From: a bacterium | GTDB lineage: Bacteria > Bdellovibrionota > Bdellovibrionia > Bdellovibrionales > Bdellovibrionaceae | Direction: 5' to 3' | Length of the DNA stretch: 64,000 nucleotides | Assembly: GCA_019752925.1 (NCBI GenBank) | Contig: JAIELP010000004.1 | Span: 124,001-188,000 of the forward strand | Part shown: positions 25,397 to 34,625 of the stretch, piece by piece | How positions within the stretch are numbered: position 1 is the stretch's first letter | Layout of the letters: every line of letters begins with the position of its first letter | Made by a program: the position numbers and the translations under genes | The notes under the pieces: model-generated | Database searches by the model: none | What the model saw: the letters and a program-made list of their open reading frames with translations, nothing else | What the model was told of the DNA's origin: nothing

Positions 25397-28240
25397 CTAA
25401 AAGCCGCCAATTTGCAAGCTGAGCCCCAATTGCGAACTGGAAGCAAATAAAGGCGAGTGCGGAATATAGTAACCGAGTACAAAATTCATAGCTAAAACAT
25501 AGCCAATTGTACTTTCTAATTTAAGTTCAATGCCTGAATTCCAGAAACTTTCATTTAGCCTTAAATTTTGCACCGAAAGGTTTTCGGCCAAAGCGTTACC
25601 CTCTACGCCCAAGCCATCTACGATAACTGCGCCGATAATTCTTTTAAAGAAATAGGCATCGGTGCCGGAGCCGCGTTCAATATTGCTAACTGGAAATCTG
25701 TATTCAAAGTTAGTATTCCACATGCTACGGCCAAAAAACTGAGCTGACGGGTAAGCACGCAGAACAAACTGAGGGGTCAAGCCATCCTGTTCAAAAAAGG
25801 TAGAGGAGCTGCTGGCGCCATAGCGCCCTAATACGCTAGAGAAGGTCTGCATGCCACTGGCGCGAGCTTTAATAACGTGGTGGTGGGGTAACCAAGGTGA
25901 AGCGAAGCCCACTAAAGTGAAAGACGCTTTTTCGTAATCTTTGGCGATAATATTGGTATCGTCGCTGAGTTTGTAAAGCTTTTCAAATCGCAAAAGCCCA
26001 CCCCAGCCGGATTCAGGAGAAATTTGGTAAATATTCTGCTCAAAATTTTTATACATTGTTTCAAAATAGGGTCCCAAATGCTGAGAACGCGTAGTGTAGT
26101 AAGTTTCTTGTAGTTGTACACCGGCCTCAAAAGTCAAATGGCGGTTAATCCAGAAAGTGTCCGGTAAAAGCGAAAATGAGTGAGTTGTTGTCTGCACAAT
26201 ATCGTTATAATTGCCGAGAGCACGGCTTTGAATCGTGGAACTGACTTTGAAAGGTATTTTCTGGGTCGAATTAACGTAAATACCGCTGAAATTTCCTTTG
26301 TTGAGTTCGCTGTCATAGCTGGCCGCCAAAGAATACTGATGCTTTTTTATCGGATCTTGACCGGTCGTCTGAGCTTGCAGGAAAACACCTTTTGAAGAGC
26401 TGTTGGTTGAAACAAAAGGAATCCAGTAAGTTGGCCATAAATACGAAGACGCTTCATATTCCGCAGTATTGAATTTTTTGGGCGAGTAGTCGCTAATTTC
26501 ATTAAAGGAGTAACGTTTTTGAATATCGTTTTCAATCACCGGCAAGGTTTCCTGTTGTTGCGAAAGTTCAATTTTTTTAACTTTGAATCCGGCCTCGGTC
26601 ATTAATGAGGCCCAAGCTGCAGTTCCTTCGCTGTTCATATCGTAACTCCATGTACCTGTAGCTAAATGAGTTACTGGTTGGGCTGTTGCGAGGTCGCTTG
26701 AGCGGTAAATATTGTTAACGCCATTTTCAGATGAAACAAAATAGAGCGAATTGTTTAATTTTTTTAAAAAACGAATTTGTTTAAAGTTTAAAGCGACATA
26801 ACTTTCAACTTTATTACCGAGATCAATTTTGACTAGGCGATGAATGCCGTTGGCATCAATTTTAGAAGCCAGTAAAGTTTTGTTGTCCCAGAAAACCGGC
26901 GACTCATAACGCACACCCATTGTGGAGTTAATTATAAACTTAACGGCTTTTGTTTTTAAATCAATAGTGCGTAGTTGGGTTTGTCCTGAAAATGTTGTAA
27001 CAAATACGGCTTGATTACCGTCTTCTGAAAATCTTACGCTGCGGGCTCTTTGTGAGTGAGTGATTTGCTCGGATTTATCAGATTCGATATCATAAATATG
27101 CAGGTCCGATAATATATAATTAGAATCTATACGTTCGATTTTACTGTAAATAATTTTTTTTTCGGTCGGATGAAAATCCAAGTCGGTAATTTCACCGGTG
27201 GGAAGCTTTTTTAAATCCAAATTTCTTTCGGCTTCATCAATAATTCTTAAGCGAGTATCGCCCTCTTGGTTTTCAATAAAGGCCAATAACTTAAATTGTG
27301 GTGAGTAGCGTGGTTGAATCGAAGAATTGTTTTTCTGCTGAACGCTTTGCACGGCGGTGAGTGGTTGTGTATTAAGTTGTTTAATTTGTTTTTTTGCATT
27401 TTGTTCTGTTGCATGAAGCGCTATCATGTACTGCATTTCATAGCTGTTATTGGTGAGTTCCCTCATAGGTTCTTCTATGAAATAAGGAACTCTTTCGCCC
27501 TGGCGATCGGCCAAGTAACTGATGGATTTTATATTTTTAGTGTCATAAGCTAGCTGACTGAAAAACATTGAGCCAAATAAATAAGATCTTGATCCGTAAG
27601 GCCATGATGGAAGCACTTCATTGGCTTCGGATATGCTGTAATCAAAAAGTTTTTTTTCTAATACTAAGCTGCGGATTGTTGCATCCTGATAGGTTGAACG
27701 TAAGCGTCCTCGTGGCGAAAATTGAGTTTCCATTTCGACGGACATGCCTTCTTTCCACCAAAGCGGAGTTAGCATATTCGGCGCAATAATAGTACCGAAT
27801 ATAGGCCTTAACCAAGAGTAAAACCCAGTGGCAGGCTCAAACTGAAATATGTGTGTAAGTTCGTGGATAAGGAGTTCTCGCGCCCAGTCGCCGGCTTCGG
27901 AAAGCGATTCGTGCTCGTTAACTGGCACCGCGTAGGCCATAATGTGAGGGTAAGGTATGCGGGTAGCAAAACCATTGGCCTCATCAGTCGTGTCATTTAC
28001 TATAAGAACTATTTTTTCAGTTCTATTGCTGAATACAGAGGATAAAACATGATAAGCCCTTTCCGCAGCATGGGCGTAATACAGACCTAGGTCTTGCTGC
28101 TTAGCAGAAACTATGACGTCAAAATGCTCGGTATGAATCGTTTTCCAGGTTTCATCATGATGTCCGATTCGCTGTGCATATGCTGTATTGCAAGCAAAGA
28201 ATGCAATACACAGAGACATCAAAAAAATATTCATTTTCAT
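25397..28240 (-). CDS. Exported gluzincin metalloprotease with beta-propeller and outer-membrane barrel
   Basis: 947 residues with a signal peptide (cleavage near residue 22). Residues about 30-180 carry a zinc site, HELTH (126-130) and a Glu in WWKEGMSVE (164), the HExxH...E layout of gluzincins. Residues about 290-600 are WD40/TolB-like beta-propeller repeats with several D-x-S/T-like blade motifs. The remaining C-terminal third is beta-rich with alternating hydrophobic strands and an aromatic last residue (GGF), as in an outer-membrane barrel. It is divergent from pal, which may be meaningful since TolB is also a propeller. Inferred as a surface-exposed or periplasmic peptidase. Confidence 0.72.
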   Translation of the reverse strand: MKMNIFLMSLCIAFFACNTAYAQRIGHHDETWKTIHTEHFDVIVSAKQQDLGLYYAHAAERAYHVLSSVFSNRTEKIVLIVNDTTDEANGFATRIPYPHIMAYAVPVNEHESLSEAGDWARELLIHELTHIFQFEPATGFYSWLRPIFGTIIAPNMLTPLWWKEGMSVEMETQFSPRGRLRSTYQDATIRSLVLEKKLFDYSISEANEVLPSWPYGSRSYLFGSMFFSQLAYDTKNIKSISYLADRQGERVPYFIEEPMRELTNNSYEMQYMIALHATEQNAKKQIKQLNTQPLTAVQSVQQKNNSSIQPRYSPQFKLLAFIENQEGDTRLRIIDEAERNLDLKKLPTGEITDLDFHPTEKKIIYSKIERIDSNYILSDLHIYDIESDKSEQITHSQRARSVRFSEDGNQAVFVTTFSGQTQLRTIDLKTKAVKFIINSTMGVRYESPVFWDNKTLLASKIDANGIHRLVKIDLGNKVESYVALNFKQIRFLKKLNNSLYFVSSENGVNNIYRSSDLATAQPVTHLATGTWSYDMNSEGTAAWASLMTEAGFKVKKIELSQQQETLPVIENDIQKRYSFNEISDYSPKKFNTAEYEASSYLWPTYWIPFVSTNSSSKGVFLQAQTTGQDPIKKHQYSLAASYDSELNKGNFSGIYVNSTQKIPFKVSSTIQSRALGNYNDIVQTTTHSFSLLPDTFWINRHLTFEAGVQLQETYYTTRSQHLGPYFETMYKNFEQNIYQISPESGWGGLLRFEKLYKLSDDTNIIAKDYEKASFTLVGFASPWLPHHHVIKARASGMQTFSSVLGRYGASSSSTFFEQDGLTPQFVLRAYPSAQFFGRSMWNTNFEYRFPVSNIERGSGTDAYFFKRIIGAVIVDGLGVEGNALAENLSVQNLRLNESFWNSGIELKLESTIGYVLAMNFVLGYYIPHSPLFASSSQLGLSLQIGGF

Positions 28241-28330
28241 AGAGAATATTTTGGCGAGTAATGTGTGACTTGTCTATGAAAGTTTGTCAATATAGACGCT
28301 ACAGTTTAAAACACCAACAAGGAGATAAAA

Positions 28331-28846
28331 ATGAAAAAAATATTATTAGCATTAGCCGTTTTAGCTATGGTATCGGGTTGCGCTTCAACACGTAAAAACT
28401 CTGGCGAAGGAGTAGCCAACGGAATAACATCTGAAACGACTGCTGATGGTTCGACTGCAAAAGTAGATTCTTCAGGAAGTTTTGCGGGCGCAGGTAGCGA
28501 CAGCGGAACTATCGAAGGTTTACAAACAGTTCATTTTGAATACGACAAATCAACCTTAACTGATGCTGAACAAAAAAAATTAGAAGGTAACGCTGCTTGG
28601 TTAGCTAAAAATGCTAACGTTAAAATGTTAATCGAAGGTCACTGCGACCAACGTGGTTCTGCTGAGTACAATCTTTCTTTAGGTGAAAGACGTGCTAATA
28701 CAATTAAACAAATGTTGGTAAAATTAGGTGTTGCGGCTAGCCGTTTAACAACTACAAGCTTCGGTAAAGAAAAATTAATCGCTACAGGTGATTCTGAAAG
28801 CGAATTAGCTCAAAACCGTCGCGCTAACTTCGTTCCTGGTAAATAA
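28331..28846 (+). CDS. pal: Peptidoglycan-associated lipoprotein Pal
   Basis: 171 residues. Signal with lipobox and Cys17 anchors it to the outer membrane; the OmpA domain (about 65-171) binds peptidoglycan through IEGHCDQRGSAEYNLSLGERRA. Pal tethers the outer membrane to the wall and works with TolB and TolQRA. Ribosome site AAGGAG. A possible sigma70 promoter, TTGTCA (28284-28289) and TAAAAC (28307-28312) with 17-base spacing, lies upstream. No tolQRA or tolB gene is in this window apart from the propeller protein on the opposite strand. Confidence 0.94.
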   Translation: MKKILLALAVLAMVSGCASTRKNSGEGVANGITSETTADGSTAKVDSSGSFAGAGSDSGTIEGLQTVHFEYDKSTLTDAEQKKLEGNAAWLAKNANVKMLIEGHCDQRGSAEYNLSLGERRANTIKQMLVKLGVAASRLTTTSFGKEKLIATGDSESELAQNRRANFVPGK

Positions 28847-28851
28847 TTAAT

Positions 28852-29163
28852 ATGAAAAAAACGGGTCTCGTATTATCTGCAATTTTTTTAATGGCTTGTG
28901 CCAGTTGCGTGCATACGGATCCACCTATTCTTGAATACACTTTGGCAGATACTGCAATTAAGGCTGCCAAAGCTGTTCAAGCCGTACGTTATTCGCCGGG
29001 CAATTGGCACGAGGCTGAAGAGGCTTACCGACAGGCCCGCATTCTTTACAACGAACGCGAATACGAACAAGCGATAGAATTATTCAACAAGGCTCGCATT
29101 GCTGCTGAAAAAGCAGAAAACTCTGCGCGACTTATACGTATGCGTAACGGAGAAGTTTTATGA
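28852..29163 (+). CDS. Small DUF4398-like lipoprotein
   Basis: 103 residues; lipobox LMAC with lipidation at Cys16 (Cys19 nearby). The mature protein is two to three helices with TPR-like A/Y spacing (AEEAYRQARILYNEREYEQAIELFNKAR). It sits between pal and the YbgF-like gene, overlapping the latter by four bases, and is probably a partner in the same outer-membrane complex. The family name rests on resemblance only. Confidence 0.65.
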   Translation: MKKTGLVLSAIFLMACASCVHTDPPILEYTLADTAIKAAKAVQAVRYSPGNWHEAEEAYRQARILYNEREYEQAIELFNKARIAAEKAENSARLIRMRNGEVL

Positions 29164-29873
29164 TCAGAAAAATAATTCAGATTTCTTTGTTGTCTGTTCT
29201 TTTAACTTCGTGTTTAAAAACACGATCTGAAGTTGCCGAGCAGGATCAAAATGCAGTTTACGGCAAAAAGAATGCTGAGAATCAAGCTGAAGCACAAGCT
29301 TCTAATCCGGCAATAGCTCAGGAAGTGCAAGGACAAATCGCAGCACCTATCGCGGATGAAAAAGATGAATTAATTCGTAATTTAAACGGCCGAGTTGAAA
29401 CTCTTGAAAATCAATTAGCTGCAATAATTAAAGAAAAAGAAACTACAGCTACCGCAGATTCTCAGAAAATTGTTTTGTTACAAGAAGCTTTAGCCAAAAT
29501 GGAAGGTCAGATTCAACGTTTGGAAACAGAATTGCCGATTAACAAAACCACTGACGGCGTTTTAAAAAATATTGAAGATACAGAAGAAGTTACTGCAGAA
29601 GTATCACAGAAAAAATTAGGCCCTTACGAAACTGCACAGGAATTTTTTTCTAATAAATTATGGAAAAAAGCTATTTTAAGTTTTAATGAATACACCAGCA
29701 AATATCCAAAAGGTAAAAATGTAGACGATGCTAAGTACAAAATCGGTGTTTGCTTTGAAGAACTGGGTATGAAAGATGAAGCTATGGCTTATTACGAAGA
29801 AGTGGCAGCTAATCATGCTAAAAGTGATGCCGGTAAAAAATCTAAAGCCCGTTTAACGAAATTAAAAAAATAA
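29160..29873 (+). CDS. YbgF/CpoB-like lipoprotein
   Basis: 237 residues. Lipobox with Cys18 (LTSC), a coiled-coil section (about 70-120) and C-terminal TPR-type repeats (ETAQEFFSNKLWKKAILSFNEY and VDDAKYKIGVCFEEL...). This is the layout of CpoB/YbgF, which coordinates peptidoglycan synthesis with Tol-Pal constriction. Unlike most YbgF proteins it seems lipidated rather than free in the periplasm. Starts at ATGA overlap with the previous gene, so pal, the small lipoprotein and this form one operon. Confidence 0.75.
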   Translation: MIRKIIQISLLSVLLTSCLKTRSEVAEQDQNAVYGKKNAENQAEAQASNPAIAQEVQGQIAAPIADEKDELIRNLNGRVETLENQLAAIIKEKETTATADSQKIVLLQEALAKMEGQIQRLETELPINKTTDGVLKNIEDTEEVTAEVSQKKLGPYETAQEFFSNKLWKKAILSFNEYTSKYPKGKNVDDAKYKIGVCFEELGMKDEAMAYYEEVAANHAKSDAGKKSKARLTKLKK

Positions 29874-29875
29874 TT

Positions 29876-30925
29876 GTGAATTTAATCCAAAGAGTTCTTG
29901 CAGTAGAAACCAGTTGCGACGATACATCAGTTGCTATTGTCGAAGCTGACGGAACTGTTTTAACTCAAGTTTCTGCCAACCAGGATTTAGAACATGCACC
30001 TTATGGCGGAATTGTTCCGGAAATTGCCAGTCGTAATCATTCTATTTCATTATTGCCTTTGATTCAGCACAGTCTTGATAAGTCACAACTGACCTGGAAA
30101 GACATTCACGGACTTGCTGTTACTAACAGACCTGGTCTTATTGGTTCGTTAATTGTCGGGATTATGACTTTGAAATCGATTTCGCAGGCTTACGATATTC
30201 CTTTAATAGGTGTAAACCATCTTGAAGGCCATTTACTTGCGCCATTTTTAAAAGACGAGTCTTACCAGCCACCTCAGGATTTCACTTACCCTTACATTGC
30301 GCTGGCAGTAAGTGGCGGACATTCAAGTTTGTATTGGGTTAAATCTTTAACTGAATATGTTGTTATCGGCACTACAAAAGATGATGCAGCCGGCGAAGCC
30401 TTTGATAAGTTTGCTAAAATGGTTGGCCTTGGTTACCCGGGCGGTGTGCAGGTTGATAAATGTGCCAAGCTAGGTGATCCAACAAAGTATCAGTTTCCGC
30501 GCAGTCTTATTTTAGAAGATAATTTAATGATGAGCTTTAGTGGATTAAAATCTTCTGCTCACCGCTTGTTGGAAAAAATGCCACCTGAAGAAATGGCGAA
30601 AAATCAAAATGATTTATGCGCTTCTTTTCAAGAGGCCATAGTTGATGTGCTTATCAATAAAATGGTAAAGGCTGCTGAAAGATATAAATGCAATAGGCTT
30701 GTAATTACGGGTGGAGTCAGCGCCAATAGCCGTTTACGTGAAAAAGTGGCGCAATTGGCTCCTAAATACCAAACAGTTATACCGCCGATACGTTATTGTA
30801 CCGATAATGCCGCTATGATCGGGTACACAGGTATTTTGAGATTGAACCGCGGTGAGAAAAATGATTTATCTTTAGGACCGTCACCACAGTTGTACGAAAA
30901 TGATTTTTCGTACAACTTACAATAA
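29876..30925 (+). CDS. tsaD: tRNA N6-threonylcarbamoyltransferase TsaD
   Basis: Transfers the threonylcarbamoyl group to A37 of ANN-decoding tRNAs, with TsaB/TsaE as partners. The 349-residue protein has the N-terminal ETSCDDTSVAIV, the metal-binding GVNHLEGHLLA, the ALAVSGGHSSLYWV, VVIGTTKDDAAGEAFDK and VITGGVSANSRLRE motifs. It starts at GTG two bases after the stop of the YbgF-like gene. Length is normal. Confidence 0.96.
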   Translation: MNLIQRVLAVETSCDDTSVAIVEADGTVLTQVSANQDLEHAPYGGIVPEIASRNHSISLLPLIQHSLDKSQLTWKDIHGLAVTNRPGLIGSLIVGIMTLKSISQAYDIPLIGVNHLEGHLLAPFLKDESYQPPQDFTYPYIALAVSGGHSSLYWVKSLTEYVVIGTTKDDAAGEAFDKFAKMVGLGYPGGVQVDKCAKLGDPTKYQFPRSLILEDNLMMSFSGLKSSAHRLLEKMPPEEMAKNQNDLCASFQEAIVDVLINKMVKAAERYKCNRLVITGGVSANSRLREKVAQLAPKYQTVIPPIRYCTDNAAMIGYTGILRLNRGEKNDLSLGPSPQLYENDFSYNLQ

Positions 30926-30934
30926 GGATTTTTT

Positions 30935-31741
30935 TTGACAGCACTTGAGAGATTAGAAAAAAGAATGTCTGAATTACAGGTACTTGCAAAAAAGTCCCTG
31001 GGTCAGAACTTTTTGGTTTCAGACGGTGTGATTAATAAAATCCTAGCTGCTGTGGCTGATGAAAAACCTGAATATTTAATTGAAATCGGTCCGGGCTGTG
31101 GTGCTTTAACTGATATACTTTGCGAAAAATATAAAAAATTAACTTTAATCGAATTAGACCGCGGCTTTGCAGAGTTTTGGAGAGGTCAGGGTTTAACAGT
31201 GATTGAGGCCGATGCTTTGCAGATGGACTGGAAGTTTTCTGCGGAACATTTGCTTGTAAGTAATTTGCCTTATCAAATTTCCTCCTCATTAGTGATTGAA
31301 AGAAGTTTGGATGATGTACAACTTAAAGCTATGGTGCTGATGTTTCAAAAAGAAGTGGCACAGCGTTTACGTGCGCAGGCTCAAACTGAGCACTACGGAA
31401 TGTTATCGGTTATCGCACAGGAATTTTGGACTATGGAAACTGTTTGCGATGCGGGCTCGCGCGAGTTTAAACCTGCACCTAAAGTTTCAAGCCGTGTACT
31501 TAAGTTTTGGCCGCGTAAAAGCAACATTACTGAAAAAAAACAATACTTGAGTTTTGTAAAAGCCTGCTTTGCACAGCGCCGCCGTGTTTTAAGTACTAAT
31601 ATCAGCTCACTCGAAGCCAAATACGACAAAAGTAAACTTCAACAATGGCTTACTGATAATAAAAAAAATGAAAAGGTAAGAGCTGAAGAGCTTTCGCCTA
31701 CCGAAATTAACTCGCTTTATCACTACTTGAGGGCGGACTAA
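30935..31741 (+). CDS. rsmA: 16S rRNA dimethyladenosine transferase RsmA (KsgA)
   Basis: Dimethylates A1518 and A1519 of 16S rRNA. Contains KKSLGQNFLV, SAM motif YLIEIGPGCGALTDILC, and the catalytic NLPYQISS. 268 residues, standard length. The likely start is TTG at 30935, served by AAGGA six bases upstream; an ATG ten codons in is an alternative. Ends by overlapping the smpB start by one base (TAATG). Confidence 0.95.
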   Translation: MTALERLEKRMSELQVLAKKSLGQNFLVSDGVINKILAAVADEKPEYLIEIGPGCGALTDILCEKYKKLTLIELDRGFAEFWRGQGLTVIEADALQMDWKFSAEHLLVSNLPYQISSSLVIERSLDDVQLKAMVLMFQKEVAQRLRAQAQTEHYGMLSVIAQEFWTMETVCDAGSREFKPAPKVSSRVLKFWPRKSNITEKKQYLSFVKACFAQRRRVLSTNISSLEAKYDKSKLQQWLTDNKKNEKVRAEELSPTEINSLYHYLRAD

Positions 31742-32196
31742 TGTCGGAAATTTTAATTATTCAGGATAATAGATCCGTACGTCACGATTACCACATAATC
31801 GAAACATTTGAAGCCGGCCTGGTGCTAACGGGCAGTGAAGTTAAATCTATCAGAGCCCGGAGTATTCAGTTAAAAGATTCGTATATAGCTTTTAAAGGCA
31901 ATGAAGCTTTTTTACAAAATGCCCATATCAGCGAATATAAATCGAGTAGCTACAATAACCACCATCCGGAAAGATTACGTAAAATCTTACTTCATAGAGA
32001 TGAGCTGGATAAAATATACGGAGCTTTACGTGAAAAAGGTTTAACTTGCGTTGCTTCGAAAGTTTATTTTAAAAAAGGCCGTGTAAAGCTGGAAATTGCT
32101 TTGGTTAAAGGTAAAAAACTACACGATAAGCGCGAAGCTATTAAAAAACGAGATGTTGATAATCAGCTCCGCCGAACTAAACAGACCTCCAGATAA
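31741..32196 (+). CDS. smpB: SsrA-binding protein SmpB
   Basis: Partner of tmRNA in rescuing stalled ribosomes. 151 residues; conserved blocks include HDYHIIETFEAGLVLTGSEVKS and KLEIALVKGKKLHDKRE, with the basic C-terminal tail. No ssrA gene is visible in this window, which is common. Probably co-transcribed with rsmA. Confidence 0.96.
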   Translation: MSEILIIQDNRSVRHDYHIIETFEAGLVLTGSEVKSIRARSIQLKDSYIAFKGNEAFLQNAHISEYKSSSYNNHHPERLRKILLHRDELDKIYGALREKGLTCVASKVYFKKGRVKLEIALVKGKKLHDKREAIKKRDVDNQLRRTKQTSR

Positions 32197-32232
32197 TGTT
32201 TGTCATTTAAGCCGAACTTGCTAAAATAAGGT

Positions 32233-32880
32233 ATGAAAAATTTTATCTTACTAGTGCCTCTCATTTTTTTGATTTCCTGTCAGATTGCCTCTCATCGCGG
32301 CTCTGAATCCAACGTAAATGCTCCTTTAGTAGATCCTAAGTACAGTATAGCCAAAGACCGTGAAGAGCTTGATGCTATACGTGAGTCAGTTCCTCAAGAG
32401 ATCAAAAGCCGCAATGATGAAAAAGCATTAATGGCCGAGCTAATGGGTGAGCTTAAATATGATCCATCAGTTGTCCGCGAAAAATTCGCTAACTTGGTAC
32501 GTAAAAAAAGAGAATTATTCAATAAAGACATGAACAGATCACGTGAAGAGTTTTCTAAACGCGAAAAAAAAGAGCGCGATGAATTTTTTAAGGAGCTTGA
32601 GAGCGACCGCGAAAGTTTTTTAAAACGTAAAGTAGACCGCGAAAAACGCGCAGACTTTTTTAATGACCAGGACGAGGCCCGTCGTACATTTATTGCCGAA
32701 CAACGTGAAAAACGCGACGAGTATGAAGCCGATACGCGCGATAAACGTAAAAATTTTGAAGATTACGTAAAAGAAAAAAACGATGAGTTTAATGCTGAAC
32801 TAAAAGAGTATACAGTTAGATGGAAAGAAAAAGAAAAGCTCGAGCGCGAAAAGCAAGAATTAGAAAATAGTCAGAATTAA
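32233..32880 (+). CDS. Charged coiled-coil lipoprotein, unknown
   Basis: 215 residues; lipobox LISC with Cys16. From about residue 55 on it is almost wholly helical and very rich in Lys, Arg and Glu, with heptad spacing and Phe at regular positions (e.g. SREEFSKREKKERDEFF). Such lipoproteins could bridge the outer membrane and peptidoglycan like an extended rod; this is inference from shape. Starts 36 bases after smpB and shares a stop/start base with the next gene. Confidence 0.7.
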   Translation: MKNFILLVPLIFLISCQIASHRGSESNVNAPLVDPKYSIAKDREELDAIRESVPQEIKSRNDEKALMAELMGELKYDPSVVREKFANLVRKKRELFNKDMNRSREEFSKREKKERDEFFKELESDRESFLKRKVDREKRADFFNDQDEARRTFIAEQREKRDEYEADTRDKRKNFEDYVKEKNDEFNAELKEYTVRWKEKEKLEREKQELENSQN

Positions 32881-33986
32881 TGCTCGAAATATTTAAATAT
32901 TTTTTACATCTGGGGCTTACCGGTTTTGGTGGTCCGCTCATGCTGATTCAGCACATGCGTAAGCATTTTGTGCACGATACGAAACAGATGACATCTGAAG
33001 AATTTGATCAGGCTTTTACACTGATTAAAGCTATGCCCGGGCCAATAGCTTTTCAAATGGCGAGTTTTTTAGGAAATAAATTCCATAAAGCTATGGGAGC
33101 TTTTTTAGCGGGTTTTGCACTATTGCTTCCATCATTCCTGATGATGCTGATGGCGGGCTATTTTTATTCGGATGTGGTTAAATTTAGTTCTGTCGATATA
33201 GTGCTCGATGGTTTTTTATTTTCAGTTTCAGCTGTAATTTTAATAAGTCTTAAAAGCCTGGTAAGCACGAATTACAAGTCGTTGATTTTTATACCAATTG
33301 TTCTAATTAATATGTATTTAGCTTGGGTACAAATTGTACCGGAGCCAGTGCTGATTATAGCTTTTGGTATATTAGGTCTTTTGTTAAATCAAAGATTTGA
33401 TCGATTGCAGTTATTTTCAGTAGCTTTTTTCTTTGTTGATTGGCAAAAAGTTTTTGAGCTGTTTAAAGTCTGTTTAGTTTCGGGGGCCGTGGTGTTTGGT
33501 ACAGGTTTTGCCCTGATACCCGTATTAAAAACCAATTTTGTAGATATGAACCACTGGCTAACGATTAAAGAATTTAACGACGGTGTAATATTGGGGCAGA
33601 TGACGCCAGGACCGATCAGCATATCAGGAGCTTTCTTTGGTTATCAGGTTTCAGGCTTTTTAGGTGCGCTATTGGCCATAGTGGGTGTGTTTGCAATGCC
33701 GTTCTTTCACATGGTTACATGGTTTCCTCACGCAGTTAAATGGCTATCAAAACAGAAGTGGATTAATAATTTTTTGCTGGGGGCAACAGCGGCGGTGGTG
33801 GGTTCTATTTTAACCACAATTATAACTATGAATGCTCAGTCTTATAATAAAATCATGTTCTGGACTTTATTTATAACTACATTTGTTATTTTGGCTTTGC
33901 GGCCTAAAACCTCTATCGTATTTTTAGTTTTAGCTGCAGGTATTTTAAACTTACTCTTTAGCTTTGCCGCGGTGAACGCGGTCTAA
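32880..33986 (+). CDS. Chromate-type (ChrA family) transporter
   Basis: 368 residues with about ten membrane segments and two CHR halves, the first opening with LGLTGFGGPLMLIQHMR and containing IKAMPGPIAFQMASFLG, the second with MTPGPISISGAFFGYQ. These are the family motifs. Length is that of a full two-domain ChrA. Chromate efflux is one known role; some members transport other oxyanions, so I do not call it chrA. Starts on the last base of the preceding stop codon and its 3' end overlaps the convergent PilZ gene by 36 bases. Confidence 0.85.
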   Translation: MLEIFKYFLHLGLTGFGGPLMLIQHMRKHFVHDTKQMTSEEFDQAFTLIKAMPGPIAFQMASFLGNKFHKAMGAFLAGFALLLPSFLMMLMAGYFYSDVVKFSSVDIVLDGFLFSVSAVILISLKSLVSTNYKSLIFIPIVLINMYLAWVQIVPEPVLIIAFGILGLLLNQRFDRLQLFSVAFFFVDWQKVFELFKVCLVSGAVVFGTGFALIPVLKTNFVDMNHWLTIKEFNDGVILGQMTPGPISISGAFFGYQVSGFLGALLAIVGVFAMPFFHMVTWFPHAVKWLSKQKWINNFLLGATAAVVGSILTTIITMNAQSYNKIMFWTLFITTFVILALRPKTSIVFLVLAAGILNLLFSFAAVNAV

Positions 33987-34622
33987 ATGCATCAACATAG
34001 ATTGTAGATCGGCAATTAAGGTTCCACTTGGTTGATAATAACTGGCACCTATTAATGTAGTGCCCTGGGCTTCAATGAATTTAATATGCTTGGCTGTAAG
34101 AGGAAGTTTCGGAAACTCAAACTTATCTAGTTTGATGTATAAGTCTAATTCGTCATTTTGTTTTATTTCGACAGTGCCATTTACAGAAATCTGACAGCCA
34201 CCTAAGCTCATATCTCGGATTTCAGCTTTTGTAGTGGTTTTTACGCCATTAACATCGCGAATTTCACATTTGTAAACCACTCCGACTGGCATTGAAACAC
34301 GATAGTCATTACGACGCTGTAACTGAAATATTTCCGAAGGTACTTCAACAATATAGTCTATATTTGTGCTTGAAAGATGTGATTTAAAGAAATAGCGATC
34401 TTCTTTTACCTGAAAGGTACAGATAACTGGTTCATTTGAAAAATCATATGAACTGAATTTCATAAGGCTGATATGTTTATTATTTTTCAGCGAGTTAATA
34501 TTAGTTTTAATGTGCTGGTTAACAATTTTAATAGTTATTTCAGATTGATTATGATCCAGAAACTCTAGAAGTTCGCTGGCTGACACCTGACCTATTTTAT
34601 TAAAAAAAGACTGTATACTCAT
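33951..34622 (-). CDS. PilZ-domain protein
   Basis: 223 residues. The C-terminal PilZ domain begins near residue 100 with RRNDYR (the RxxxR c-di-GMP motif) and contains DMSLGG (DxSxxG), so c-di-GMP binding is likely. The N-terminal half resembles the YcgR-N region (a flagellar brake) in layout. Given the flagellar genes in this window, a motility role is plausible but unproven. It overlaps the 3' end of the ChrA gene convergently by 36 bases and lies four bases after the RlmM-like gene. Confidence 0.85.
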   Translation of the reverse strand: MSIQSFFNKIGQVSASELLEFLDHNQSEITIKIVNQHIKTNINSLKNNKHISLMKFSSYDFSNEPVICTFQVKEDRYFFKSHLSSTNIDYIVEVPSEIFQLQRRNDYRVSMPVGVVYKCEIRDVNGVKTTTKAEIRDMSLGGCQISVNGTVEIKQNDELDLYIKLDKFEFPKLPLTAKHIKFIEAQGTTLIGASYYQPSGTLIADLQSMLMHLDRVHRGKAKE

Positions 34623-34625
34623 TTA

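Noticed and set aside
28331-29873. A complete Tol-Pal operon
   Set aside because: Only Pal and YbgF/CpoB-like proteins are present; tolQ, tolR, tolA and a standard tolB are absent from the window.
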